Shown here one piece after another: positions 18,166 through 26,428 of a DNA stretch of 32,148 nt. Position 1 is the stretch's first letter; each line of letters starts with the position of its first letter. The stretch is from Verrucomicrobiaceae bacterium (GTDB lineage: Bacteria > Verrucomicrobiota > Verrucomicrobiia > Verrucomicrobiales > DEV007), in the NCBI GenBank assembly GCA_024229495.1, contig JAAESJ010000240.1, positions 1 through 32,148 on the forward strand. Direction: 5' to 3'. The position numbers were made by a program, and so were the translations under genes. The notes under the pieces are model-generated. The model was not told the DNA's origin. It ran no database searches and worked only from the letters and a program-made list of their open reading frames with translations.

Positions 18166-19152
18166 ATGAAACTTACCTCCCATCGACTTATTTATACCCT
18201 CTCCATCACTTGTGTGCTCATATTCGGCTTCTTGGGCGTATCCCTGATTACCAAAAACAAGGTGACTCCAGATGAAGTGAATCCGACGACCAAACCGCCG
18301 CATTTGAAAGTCTCCCAATTGCAGGAGGAAAACAGACGGCTACGCAAGCGCATAGAAGCTCTAAAAGATTCGCCCAAGGTTGAGGCCAATAAACCAGAAA
18401 TTGAAGTGGCTGTCATAGGTGAGAACTCCCTGGCAGGACTGGACATGGAAAATCTCCGGCAGCAGATTCTGGAAAGGCAACAAGTCCAGTCCGAAAAGAA
18501 AATTAGCCTCAAGCTGGCCGCCCTGGCCGAGCACCTTGGCCTGAGCAACAACCAACGCGAGGAGGTAAGGCAACTGATGGTCGCCAAGGCTGCAGAAAAA
18601 AGAAAGCGGTTTGGCCGAATTTTCGATATATCAGGGAAAAAAACAAACGGAAATGAAGCACTGGAAATCGTAAGTAACGCCCTCTCCGCAGGCGGAAGGG
18701 AAGATACATTTGATGATGATTTGGCAACCCTGCTCGACGATGAACAGAAAGAGGCTTATGCCGATTATCAGGCTAACCAACGCGCAAACATGGCAGAGGC
18801 AAGGGCAAATCAGGACCTTGCGGCACTGCAGTCGATGTTTGAACTGGATAGCAAGCAAAAGGACCAGGCCTTTGACGCCTTTGCGGAACTTGCACGGCAA
18901 GACCTTGAGGTTCCTGATTCAGCAGACGGTATATTGAACGCCGGGCGGATAATCAAGCAGCGTGAAAAACGAATCGCTGCCCTTGAGCCAATCCTCACAG
19001 CTGAGCAAATGGAAGTATATCAGGAATCCCCCGCAGCCAGCGCATCAACTTTCAGGAATTTGGGTGACGATATCGACGGCACCACTGTTATAGGAACATC
19101 AATCACCATTGATTCCCCACTGAAATTTCACCCCGGCAGGAAGGAAAATTAA
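18166..19152 (+). CDS. membrane-anchored coiled-coil protein with Spy/LTXXQ-like helical repeats
   Basis: This 328-residue protein of unknown function has one N-terminal membrane segment (about residues 9-28, LIYTLSITCVLIFGFLGVSL), so most of it should face the periplasm. A short coiled coil follows (LQEENRRLRKRIEAL, about 48-65). Then come helical segments whose spacing and LxxxQ pattern resemble CpxP/Spy: LGLSNNQREEVRQLM, LLDDEQKEAYADYQ, FELDSKQKDQAFDAFAEL and LTAEQMEVYQ. This looks like two copies of the motif pair. Spy-family proteins are periplasmic chaperones or stress sensors, but similarity here is only by eye. It lies 51 bases after the RNA-binding-like gene and 52 before the APS-kinase gene, on the same strand. 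Confidence 0.7.
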   Translation: MKLTSHRLIYTLSITCVLIFGFLGVSLITKNKVTPDEVNPTTKPPHLKVSQLQEENRRLRKRIEALKDSPKVEANKPEIEVAVIGENSLAGLDMENLRQQILERQQVQSEKKISLKLAALAEHLGLSNNQREEVRQLMVAKAAEKRKRFGRIFDISGKKTNGNEALEIVSNALSAGGREDTFDDDLATLLDDEQKEAYADYQANQRANMAEARANQDLAALQSMFELDSKQKDQAFDAFAELARQDLEVPDSADGILNAGRIIKQREKRIAALEPILTAEQMEVYQESPAASASTFRNLGDDIDGTTVIGTSITIDSPLKFHPGRKEN

Positions 19153-19204
19153 TCATTTCCCCCCTTGCTCGCCACCCCCCGAAGCTATGAGGTTCGGGCC
19201 GTAA

Positions 19205-20614
19205 ATGAACACAAACCTGCTCGCAGATAAAGCCCGTGCCACCTTACTCAGTAATGATGCACAGAACATGCTTTCACTGGATCTTCACCAGGCACAGGTC
19301 AACGACCTGGAGCTTTTGCTCGGCGGGGCATATTCGCCACTCTCCGGTTATTTGACACAGGCAGATTACCAATCGGTTTGTGATTCGATGCGACTGCAGG
19401 ACGGTAGGCTATGGCCACTGCCGCTATCCCTTGAAATTTCCAAGAACCTCGCTGGAGACATCACAAAAGAAGATCAGATCGCCCTGCGTGATCCCGAGGG
19501 TGTTCTCCTGGCCATCCTCTCTGTGGAAGATGTCTTTGAGCAGGATGGGAAGCATCTTCTCGGGGGAATGGTTGAGGGCATTACGTTGCCCTTACACTAC
19601 GACCACCCTGAACTCAGACTGACTCCCGCCACGGAAAGCACCAAGCCGAGAGTAGCTCTATTTTCCCGTGACATACTTCATCAGGAAGAGCTGGAAGCAG
19701 CTTCACAATACGCTAACGCACATGGCGCCGGATTGCTCATACAGTCACTGGACTCAGGCAATGACGATATATTCGGACGTATCCGCTGTATCAAGGCAGC
19801 TATCACAAACTCCCCCGTGAAGGACATTCAATTGTCGATCCTGCCCGCAACTGCACCCTCTGATGCCAAGGGGGTGCTTTTACAGGCAATCATTGCCGCC
19901 AACTACGGTTGCTCGGCCATCCTGTCCAGTGCTGATACCAGTCTCGTTGAGCAACACTATGAAGAGATTTCCATCAAGGCAGCGCCCCTTCCTGAAGGCT
20001 CTCCCGATAACATTTCCCCGCAAGTCAGCGCGGAGTTCAAAAAAATGAACCCACCGAAGGATGAGCAGGGTTTCACTGTTTTCTTCAGCGGGTTATCAGG
20101 TTCCGGGAAATCAACCATTGCCAATATCCTGCGAGTCAAGCTCCTGGAACACGCAGCCCGCAAGGTTACCCTGCTCGACGGTGACCTTGTCCGGAAAAAC
20201 CTTTCTTCTGAACTGACTTTCTCCAGGGAGCACCGTAATCTCAACATTCTGCGCATCAGTTTCGTCGCCGGGGAAATAACCCGACACGGCGGCATCGCTA
20301 TCTGTGCCCCCATCGCACCCTATGATGACATCAGGAAACAGGCACGATCCCTGATAGGCAATTACGGAGGGTTTATCCTTATCCATGTGGCAACCCCCCT
20401 GGAAGTTTGCGAGGCACGGGACCGCAAGGGGCTTTACGCCATGGCTCGCGCCGGAAAGATCAGTGAATTCACCGGCATCTCCGACCCCTATGAGCCCCCT
20501 GAGGATGCCGAGCTAACCATCCAGACCACTGAAATATCCGCCGAGCAGGCATGTGACCAGGTTATTGAATACCTTGAGGTCCAAGGCTACCTCAAGTCAG
20601 ACAGACCAGGATAG
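19205..20614 (+). CDS. cysC: APS kinase fused to a degenerate ATP-sulfurylase-like domain
   Basis: The C-terminal part (about residues 288-469) is a complete adenylylsulfate kinase, which phosphorylates APS to PAPS. It shows a Walker A loop GLSGSGKST (296-304), LLDGDLVRKNLSSELTFSRE, RISFVAGEITRHGGIAI and GLYAMARAGKISEFTGISDP. Residues 1-265 align in order with the PUA-like and catalytic domains of ATP sulfurylase: GAYSPLSGYL, LLGGMVEGITLP and IIAANYGCSAIL. However, the QxRNPxHxxHE site is replaced by LFSRDILHQEELEA (152-165), and the GRDHAGPG loop is missing (SSADTSLVEQ). The whole protein is 469 residues, against about 550 for active fusions. The N-terminal half is therefore probably catalytically dead. 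No cysD/N, cysH or sulfotransferase lies nearby. Confidence 0.88.
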   Translation: MNTNLLADKARATLLSNDAQNMLSLDLHQAQVNDLELLLGGAYSPLSGYLTQADYQSVCDSMRLQDGRLWPLPLSLEISKNLAGDITKEDQIALRDPEGVLLAILSVEDVFEQDGKHLLGGMVEGITLPLHYDHPELRLTPATESTKPRVALFSRDILHQEELEAASQYANAHGAGLLIQSLDSGNDDIFGRIRCIKAAITNSPVKDIQLSILPATAPSDAKGVLLQAIIAANYGCSAILSSADTSLVEQHYEEISIKAAPLPEGSPDNISPQVSAEFKKMNPPKDEQGFTVFFSGLSGSGKSTIANILRVKLLEHAARKVTLLDGDLVRKNLSSELTFSREHRNLNILRISFVAGEITRHGGIAICAPIAPYDDIRKQARSLIGNYGGFILIHVATPLEVCEARDRKGLYAMARAGKISEFTGISDPYEPPEDAELTIQTTEISAEQACDQVIEYLEVQGYLKSDRPG

Positions 20615-20652
20615 TTATTTGCCCGGAGAGAGACTGGCATCAACCGGCTGTT

Positions 20653-21561
20653 CTAGCCCGTGGTGAGTGATAACAGAATCGCCTTTTGTGCGTGCAGCCG
20701 ATTCTCGGCCTCTGAGAAGATGGTTTCTGCATGATCTTCCAGTACCTCTCCGCTAATTTCCTTGCCACGATATGCCGGTAGGCAATGCATCACGATCGCA
20801 TTGGAATCTGCCACAGCCAGCAACTCGGCATTAACCTGATAACCGTTAAAGGCCTCCTCACGCCTAGCCGCTTCCTCTTCCATGCCCATGCTCACCCAAA
20901 CATCAGTGTAAAGCACGTGCGCACCAACTGACGCCTCCAGTGGGTCATTCACACAGGAAACATTCGGCGCATCCACGGCGGCAAGATAATCGTCCGTGGG
21001 GCAAAATCCTCTCGGTCCTACGATCACCAACTCGAAACCAAGATGTTTCGCTGCCCAAATCCATGATCGAGCCACATTGCAATCACCATCACCCACAAAT
21101 ACAATTTTTTTCTTTGCCCATCCGCCAATCCTCTCGTGGATGGTCAACAGGTCGGCAACGATCTGGCAAGGATGCTCCATCTCGGTCAGGGCATTAATCG
21201 TGGGGATGCTCGAAAACTCGGCAAATTCCTCGATATCAGCCTGCGAATCATTGCGTATCACAGCACCGTGGATCATGCGCCCCAAGACCCTCGCCGTGTC
21301 CCTGATAGGCTCACCTCGTCCCAGTTGCAGGTCACGTGAGGATAAAAACATTGCCGTTCCGCCAAGTTCACCAATCCCCACCTCGAAGCTCACACGGGTG
21401 CGCGTCGATGATTTGCTGAACATCATTCCCCAGCACTGCCCCTCAAGCGGCCGCAAGGTCAGGTCACCAGAATCCCGAGCTGCCTTGAGCCCGGCTGCCG
21501 ATTCAACGAGGGATTCAATCTCACCCCGGTTGGAACATTCGATGGATAGGAAATTCTTCAT
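20653..21561 (-). CDS. argF: ornithine carbamoyltransferase
   Basis: This enzyme makes citrulline from ornithine and carbamoyl phosphate. The length is 302 residues, normal for the family. The carbamoyl-phosphate loop SSTRTRVSFE is at 51-60, HPCQ at 130-133 (NALTEMEHPCQIVADLLT), DVWVSMG in the ornithine-binding half and MHCLPAYRGKEIS near residue 260-272. These distinguish it from aspartate carbamoyltransferase. It is the last gene of the argC-J-B-D-F cluster, and its ATG overlaps the argD stop by four bases, implying translational coupling. It converges on the APS-kinase gene with 38 bases between the stops. Confidence 0.96.
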   Translation of the reverse strand: MKNFLSIECSNRGEIESLVESAAGLKAARDSGDLTLRPLEGQCWGMMFSKSSTRTRVSFEVGIGELGGTAMFLSSRDLQLGRGEPIRDTARVLGRMIHGAVIRNDSQADIEEFAEFSSIPTINALTEMEHPCQIVADLLTIHERIGGWAKKKIVFVGDGDCNVARSWIWAAKHLGFELVIVGPRGFCPTDDYLAAVDAPNVSCVNDPLEASVGAHVLYTDVWVSMGMEEEAARREEAFNGYQVNAELLAVADSNAIVMHCLPAYRGKEISGEVLEDHAETIFSEAENRLHAQKAILLSLTTG

Positions 21562-22844
21562 GTGATCAGCTTGTTAAGGACCTTGTCCATGATGTCAAAA
21601 GCCTTATCAATCTCCGCTTCTGTAACTACCAGCGGTGGCAGCCAGCGCACAACATCTGAACCCGCAGGCACCGTCAGGAGCCCCTCATCGGCCAAGGCAT
21701 CAACAACGACCAGCGAGGCGGCCCTGTCCTTTCCGGCAGAATCCGCCATTGCTTCAATCGCTTCAGAATCAAGCTGGAAACCAATCATTAGCCCCAGCCC
21801 GCGCACCGCGGAAATCATCGGTAATTCCCGTCTGCTTGCCTCATTGATAATCTTATCCCCGAGAACGGCGGCTTTTTTCTCCAGTCGCTCACTGACAATT
21901 GTTTCTATAACAACCTTGGCAATTGCGCATGCCAGGGGTGACCCTCCGTAAGTGGCGCCGTGACTGCCGGGTCCGAGAAGATCACATAAGCTTCCCTCTC
22001 CAACCGGCCGATCCTTAAACCAGATTGCCCCGATGGGAAAGCCCGCACCCAACCCCTTCGCCCAGGAAATTCCATCAGGTATAATGCCATCGGTTTCGCC
22101 AATCGCTCTCCAGCCATTCAACTCCCCGCAACGCCCCATTCCACACTGGACCTCATCAAACAGTAAAAGCATATTCCGTTCACGGCAGCTTTCAGCAACC
22201 GCACCCAGAAATTCCGGTGTGGCAACACGCACCCCTCCCTCTCCCTGGACTGCTTCAAGAAGAACCGCCACGCTGTCCTCTGTAAGGCCCTGATGGAAGG
22301 CCTCGATATCATTAAAGGGTAAATGCACAAAATTTCCCATCAACGGGCCAAACCCTGAGCGCACCTTATCCTGCCCTGTTGCCGCCATGGCACCGGTGCT
22401 CCTTCCGTGAAAAGAACCCAGAAAAGAAATGATTTCCCTGCGCGGATTTCCGTTGGCCGCAGGCACCGCTTCACCGAAGCGTCTGGCAAGCTTAATCAAC
22501 CCCTCATTCGCCTCCGTCCCGCTGTTGCTGAAGAAACATTTTCCCGGAGCTTGGACAACCTGCTCGGTAAGCATGCGGGCCAACTCGCCCTGCCCCCGTG
22601 GTTGATACAGATTGGAACAATGCGACAAATCTGCCGGTTGGCTCGCAAACACCTCCAATAAAGCGGGATGTGCGTGTCCCAGTGAATTAACCGCGACGCC
22701 GGCACTGAAATCCAAGTAGTGCTTGCCATTCTCATCCCAAAGGTCAGCGCCCTTTCCACGCTTTGGATGAATTGGAAAACGTCCATAGGTTGGAGCAACA
22801 AACCGATCGTAAAGTTGGCTTACCGTGATGTCGTGATTCTCCAT
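21558..22844 (-). CDS. argD: acetylornithine aminotransferase
   Basis: ArgD is a PLP enzyme that transaminates N-acetylglutamate semialdehyde to N-acetylornithine. The 428 residues are slightly longer than the usual 390-410. It shows FPIHPKRGKGADLWDENGKHYLDF at the start, CFFSNSGTEANEGLIKLAR for phosphate binding, FHGRSTGAM, LLFDEVQCGMGRCGEL with the PLP-ring Asp, and ISWAKGLGAGFPIGA with the Schiff-base lysine. The gene overlaps argB by one base (TAATG) and argF by four (ATGA), so the three genes are probably translated from one message. Other class III aminotransferases look similar, but the operon context supports argD. Confidence 0.95.
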   Translation of the reverse strand: MENHDITVSQLYDRFVAPTYGRFPIHPKRGKGADLWDENGKHYLDFSAGVAVNSLGHAHPALLEVFASQPADLSHCSNLYQPRGQGELARMLTEQVVQAPGKCFFSNSGTEANEGLIKLARRFGEAVPAANGNPRREIISFLGSFHGRSTGAMAATGQDKVRSGFGPLMGNFVHLPFNDIEAFHQGLTEDSVAVLLEAVQGEGGVRVATPEFLGAVAESCRERNMLLLFDEVQCGMGRCGELNGWRAIGETDGIIPDGISWAKGLGAGFPIGAIWFKDRPVGEGSLCDLLGPGSHGATYGGSPLACAIAKVVIETIVSERLEKKAAVLGDKIINEASRRELPMISAVRGLGLMIGFQLDSEAIEAMADSAGKDRAASLVVVDALADEGLLTVPAGSDVVRWLPPLVVTEAEIDKAFDIMDKVLNKLIT

Positions 22845-23737
22845 TATGGCACGATCTCTGTTCCAACACCGGACTTGGTGAATATTTCAAGAAGAAGGGA
22901 ATGCCCGATACGTCCATCAACAAGGTGCACCTTCCCCACACCCGCCTCGATAGCCTCAACGGCGGAACGCAACTTCGGCAGCATTCCACCATGCACAATG
23001 CCCTCCTCTGCAAATCCCTCAACCTCACCACAATGAATACTGTGAATCAGGCTTTCCGGGTCGTCCGGATCCCGCATGACCCCGAGGACATCACTGATAT
23101 AGACAAGCTTGGCTACTTTCATGGCCCTAGCCAGGGCACTGGCCGCGATATCCGCGTTGGTGTTCAGCGCCAAGCCAGTTGTCTGCTCTAGAGAAATTGG
23201 TGAAACCACCGGTATCGTCTCGTAGGCAACCAGTGCCTCAAGTGTTTCCACCTTGCAGTTGGTCACATGCCCAACAAAACCGAGATCCACATCATTGCCT
23301 TTATCGTCCTTCCCATGCATGCGGTCAGCAAGGAACACATCCCTTCCCGCCACGCCAACAGCGCGTCCCCCGTGTGCCTTCACCAGATCAACCAGTCGCG
23401 GGTTGACCTCACTGCCCAGAGTATGCTCAACAATGGCGATTGATTGTTCATCCGTCACACGCTGCCCCGACTCGAACCTCGGTTCTATTCCCGCACGTTT
23501 CATTGCCGAGGAAATCGCCTTGCCACCACCGTGAACGATCACGGGGTTGATGCCAACCGCCTCCAGCAGGACAATATCCCTTATCAAGGCATCCAGGAGG
23601 GTGGAATCCTCCATCGCCGAACCTCCCAGTTTCACCAGAAATGTCCTGCCCCTGAACTGCTGGATATACGGCAGCGCCTCAGCAAGGACTGCAGCCTTAC
23701 TGATCTGCTCAGATAACGTTTCAGGAATAGCGGGCAT
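22844..23737 (-). CDS. argB: acetylglutamate kinase
   Basis: ArgB phosphorylates N-acetylglutamate, the second step of arginine synthesis. The length is 297 residues. It contains TFLVKLGGSAMED (lysine at the gamma-phosphate site), VIVHGGGKAISSAM with the substrate glycine loop, GVAGRDVFLAD, NTNADIAASALARAMKVAKL and VHGGMLPKLRSAVEAI. The long N-terminal helix (about 1-22, LSEQISKAAVLAEALPYIQ) resembles the extra helix of hexameric, arginine-inhibited ArgB enzymes, so feedback inhibition is plausible. A hairpin followed by T-rich DNA lies just upstream of its ATG. Confidence 0.96.
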   Translation of the reverse strand: MPAIPETLSEQISKAAVLAEALPYIQQFRGRTFLVKLGGSAMEDSTLLDALIRDIVLLEAVGINPVIVHGGGKAISSAMKRAGIEPRFESGQRVTDEQSIAIVEHTLGSEVNPRLVDLVKAHGGRAVGVAGRDVFLADRMHGKDDKGNDVDLGFVGHVTNCKVETLEALVAYETIPVVSPISLEQTTGLALNTNADIAASALARAMKVAKLVYISDVLGVMRDPDDPESLIHSIHCGEVEGFAEEGIVHGGMLPKLRSAVEAIEAGVGKVHLVDGRIGHSLLLEIFTKSGVGTEIVP

Positions 23738-23745
23738 CTTGCGTT

Positions 23746-23783
23746 AGAAAAGTAAAATCCCGCACAATGCGAAATGCGCGGGA
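23746..23783 (-). terminator. terminator-like hairpin between argJ and argB
   Basis: On the minus strand, TCCCGCGCA (23783-23775) pairs with TGTGCGGGA (23766-23758), giving nine pairs with one G-U and an 8-base loop. TTTTACTTTT follows. The shape matches a Rho-independent terminator. It ends about nine bases before the argB ATG, inside what otherwise looks like one operon, so it may reduce or attenuate argBDF transcription. Confidence 0.5.
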
Positions 23784-23814
23784 AAAGCCAAATCTAAACC
23801 ATCCCGGGGGATTT

Positions 23815-25044
23815 TCAACGTCCCTGAAGTTTCAAGGCATATTCAAGGCGGTTATAGGCAACGTAACCCTCAGACAAATCAGATGTAAAGACCCGGTGAC
23901 TACCCCTCCCAATGTTAAGATTCACTGTCACGGTAAACTCTTTTTTCGCCACAGCCGCCTTCAACCTTGCAATTGGTGTACGCGCAGCCTTACCCCCCTT
24001 CGCCCCTGCAAGCCCGCCAAAGAGGATGTCCACCTTGGCCTCATCCACCCTTGCTCCTGAATATCCTACAGCGTCAATGACCCTGCCCCAGTTTGGATCC
24101 GAGCCGTTCCAGGAACATTTGACCAATGAAGAATTCGCCACTGATTCGGCAACCCTGCGCGCATCAACCTGTGTGGCAGCTCCGAGGACCTCAATGGTCA
24201 CAAACTTGGAAGCGCCCTCACCATCACGCACAAGCCTCCAGGCCAATTCCAGCATCACTCTGGCAAGGGCTTGGCGAAATAGACGGGAAGCGGTCGATCC
24301 CGCCCTAAAGGAACTGTTCCCTGCTGCACCATTTGCCATCACCAGGACAGTATCATTAGTGCTCATGTCGCCATCGATACTGATGCAGTTAAACGAAGTC
24401 GCCACGGCGCTCTTGGTTGCCACTTCAAGCTCTGCCTTTGTCACTGCCGCATCAGTAGTGATAAATGCCAGCATCGTTGCCATATTGGGAGCAATCATTC
24501 CCGCCCCCTTGGCCGCACCGGTAATGGTGATCTTTTTCCCGCCTATTGAAATTCTTGCCGAAACTACTTTATTGCGCTTATCACTGGTAAGGATTGCCCG
24601 TGAAAAGTCACGTAACCCGCCGGGACGCAAATCCTCCACGATAGCGGGTGCGACCGCCTGGATTTTCTCCACCGGCAAGGGCAGACCAATAATCCCCGTT
24701 GAACAGACAAAAATCTGACCCTCTTCTAATCCCAATGCCCCGGCAGCGGCTTGCGCCATCGACCTGGCATCTTTTTCACCACGTTTGCCGTTACAGGCAT
24801 TGGCATTGCCGCTGTTTACAACGACAGCCTGAAGTCCCCCTTTCTTCAGGTGACGCATGGATAACTTCACCGGAGCCGCCTTAATTCTGTTGGTGGTGAA
24901 AGTGGCCGCCGAAACGGCTGGATGATCGGAAACAAGCAGCCCAAGGTCCAGTTTACCGGCACCTTTAATGCCGCAGGAAATCCCGGAAGCACGAAACCCG
25001 GAAGGTAAAACCGGGGAGCGCAGAAGGTCGATGGATTGAGCCAT
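23815..25044 (-). CDS. argJ: glutamate N-acetyltransferase / amino-acid N-acetyltransferase (ArgJ)
   Basis: ArgJ recycles the acetyl group from N-acetylornithine to glutamate, and in bifunctional forms also uses acetyl-CoA. It is made as a precursor that cuts itself before a threonine. The expected cleavage motif is present in GMIAPNMATMLAFITTDA, between Ala and Thr. Other family segments are FRASGISCGIKGAGKLDLGL, NSGNANACNGKRGEKDA, CSTGIIGLPLP and NCISIDGDMSTNDTV. The ATG at 25044 gives 409 residues; a TTG two codons earlier is less likely. It lies 53 bases after argC and 77 before argB. No argA or argE appears in the window, in keeping with the acetyl-recycling route. Confidence 0.95.
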   Translation of the reverse strand: MAQSIDLLRSPVLPSGFRASGISCGIKGAGKLDLGLLVSDHPAVSAATFTTNRIKAAPVKLSMRHLKKGGLQAVVVNSGNANACNGKRGEKDARSMAQAAAGALGLEEGQIFVCSTGIIGLPLPVEKIQAVAPAIVEDLRPGGLRDFSRAILTSDKRNKVVSARISIGGKKITITGAAKGAGMIAPNMATMLAFITTDAAVTKAELEVATKSAVATSFNCISIDGDMSTNDTVLVMANGAAGNSSFRAGSTASRLFRQALARVMLELAWRLVRDGEGASKFVTIEVLGAATQVDARRVAESVANSSLVKCSWNGSDPNWGRVIDAVGYSGARVDEAKVDILFGGLAGAKGGKAARTPIARLKAAVAKKEFTVTVNLNIGRGSHRVFTSDLSEGYVAYNRLEYALKLQGR

Positions 25045-25097
25045 TATCAATGAATCACTTTAGTTTTCAAATTCCCTCTCGGGCGGAGAACCTCCGC

Positions 25098-26153
25098 TCA
25101 GAGCCCCATCAATCCACTCGTCTCCGGAAATCCCGACATCAGGTTCAAGCTCTGCACCGCCTGCCCGGAGGCTCCCTTCACCAGGTTATCTTCCGCACTC
25201 ATCAATATAAAGCGCCCCGTCCGGCGATCATGAGCCCATCCGATATCGATGAAATTACTGCGGGTAACATTCTTGGTGTCAGGCGGGATATTCTCACCCA
25301 GCAACCTCACAAACGGTGACGCGCCGTAGGCCTTATCAAGGCTGCGGTTAAGTTCATCGACTCCCGCCCCGTTCCCGGCAGCAGCATAGACTGTGGTATA
25401 GATCCCGGACGTGACCGGCGTCAGGATCGGAGTGAAGGAAATGGTAACCTTCCGGTCCGCGGCAATTGATAACTCCTGTTCAATCTCACTCAGATGGCGA
25501 TGACGTGGCACTGAATAAGCACGCAGGCTTTCATTACACTCGGCGAAAAGCAGGGAAGTATCAGCCTTCCGTCCAGCCCCACTAGTGCCACTCATGCTGA
25601 CAACCTGGATGCTTTCAGGGCCTATCAACCCATCGGCCAGTAACGGCAACAGGGGCAAGATCACGCTGGTGGGATAGCAACCCGGGGAAGCAACCAGCCG
25701 TGCCTCGGAGATTTCCCCCGGTCGAATCTCAGGCAATCCATATACCGCCTCGCTCAGAAGCTCAGGATCAGGATGCACTGTACCGTAGAATTCCTCGTAA
25801 ACTTCTGCATCTGAAATCCGGAAATCAGCACTCAGGTCAATCACCTTGAGCCCGGCGTCAAGCAGCGACCGGGCAAAACCGGCTGCAATTCCGTGAGGCA
25901 GGGCAAGGAACGCAATCTCCGCATTGGTGGCTTTGATGATATCAACATCGGGATCAATAAAGTTCAGTGAATCGGCCACCCCAACACCCCTGAAACGTGG
26001 AAATACATCGGCAAGGCATCGTCCCGACTCGCTGCGCGACGTCACACAGACCAGTTCAACCCCTTCATGCCCAAGCAAAATACGCACCAACTCGGCACCG
26101 GAATAACCACTGGCTCCAAGGATAGCTACCTTTGTTGGATTAATATTAGACAT
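25098..26153 (-). CDS. argC: N-acetyl-gamma-glutamyl-phosphate reductase
   Basis: ArgC reduces N-acetylglutamyl phosphate to the semialdehyde with NADPH. The 351-residue length fits type 1 ArgC. The NADP-binding start is KVAILGASGYSGAELVRILL, and the active-site cysteine lies in VASPGCYPTSVILPLLPL. DLSADFRI, FTPILTPVTSGIYTTVYA and GWAHDRRTGRFILMSAEDNLVKGASGQAVQ are further family signatures. It heads the minus-strand arg cluster. Upstream is a 170-base region shared with the divergent tRNA-Pro gene. No Shine-Dalgarno sequence is seen; the ATG follows AT-rich ATTATTTAA. Confidence 0.96.
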   Translation of the reverse strand: MSNINPTKVAILGASGYSGAELVRILLGHEGVELVCVTSRSESGRCLADVFPRFRGVGVADSLNFIDPDVDIIKATNAEIAFLALPHGIAAGFARSLLDAGLKVIDLSADFRISDAEVYEEFYGTVHPDPELLSEAVYGLPEIRPGEISEARLVASPGCYPTSVILPLLPLLADGLIGPESIQVVSMSGTSGAGRKADTSLLFAECNESLRAYSVPRHRHLSEIEQELSIAADRKVTISFTPILTPVTSGIYTTVYAAAGNGAGVDELNRSLDKAYGASPFVRLLGENIPPDTKNVTRSNFIDIGWAHDRRTGRFILMSAEDNLVKGASGQAVQSLNLMSGFPETSGLMGL

Positions 26154-26254
26154 TTAAATAATCAAGGGAGCTTCGCTTTCAGGTGCCACCATCGCAACCC
26201 CTTTTCAAAGGTCGACAAGCTCGCCCAATAGAAGGTTTTCCTCTTGCTTCAACT

Positions 26255-26285
26255 ACACAAGTGGTCAAATGTCGCAAACACAAGT
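26255..26285. repeat. direct repeat ACACAAGT x2 in the argC/tRNA-Pro intergenic region
   Basis: ACACAAGT occurs at 26255-26262 and 26278-26285, a spacing of 23 bases (about two helical turns) start to start. It lies about 100-130 bases upstream of the argC ATG and 40-70 bases upstream of the tRNA. Two copies of an 8-mer could be chance; a paired regulator site is possible. It does not resemble the enterobacterial ARG box. Confidence 0.25.
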
Positions 26286-26325
26286 TATAGAAAAGCAAAA
26301 AACTCTTGCTCTAAATAGCTTAAGT

Positions 26326-26402
26326 CGGGCCGTAGCGCAGCTTGGTAGCGCGCTTCACTGGGGGTGAAGAGGTCGTGGGTTCGAATCCCGCCGGCCCGAC
26401 CA
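26326..26402 (+). tRNA. tRNA-Pro (anticodon GGG), CCA encoded
   Basis: This is a 77-base cloverleaf. The acceptor stem CGGGCCG pairs with CGGCCCG, with discriminator A and an encoded CCA end. The D arm has GCGCAGCTTGGTAGCGC. The anticodon stem CTTCA/TGAAG encloses the loop CTGGGGG, giving anticodon GGG for codon CCC. The T arm is GTGGG TTCGAAT CCCGC. The C1-G72 pair at the tip is typical of proline tRNAs. Both G36 and G37 are present, the TrmD target context. It faces trmD, 26 bases from the trmD stop. Confidence 0.96.
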
Positions 26403-26428
26403 ATTAATCAATAAGCGAGCCGTCCCGG

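Noticed and set aside
19178-19198. CCCGAA/TTCGGG stem just before the APS-kinase start, considered as a riboswitch
   Set aside because: Only a 6-bp stem with a 9-base loop and no conserved aptamer features; could be chance.
23912-24718. 268-codon open frame on the plus strand
   Set aside because: It is antisense to argJ, which has clear motifs; its composition is that of a shadow frame.
26154-26325. Search for an ArgR box or T-box leader upstream of argC
   Set aside because: No ARG-box-like palindrome and no T-box or leader-peptide features were seen, only a short direct repeat.
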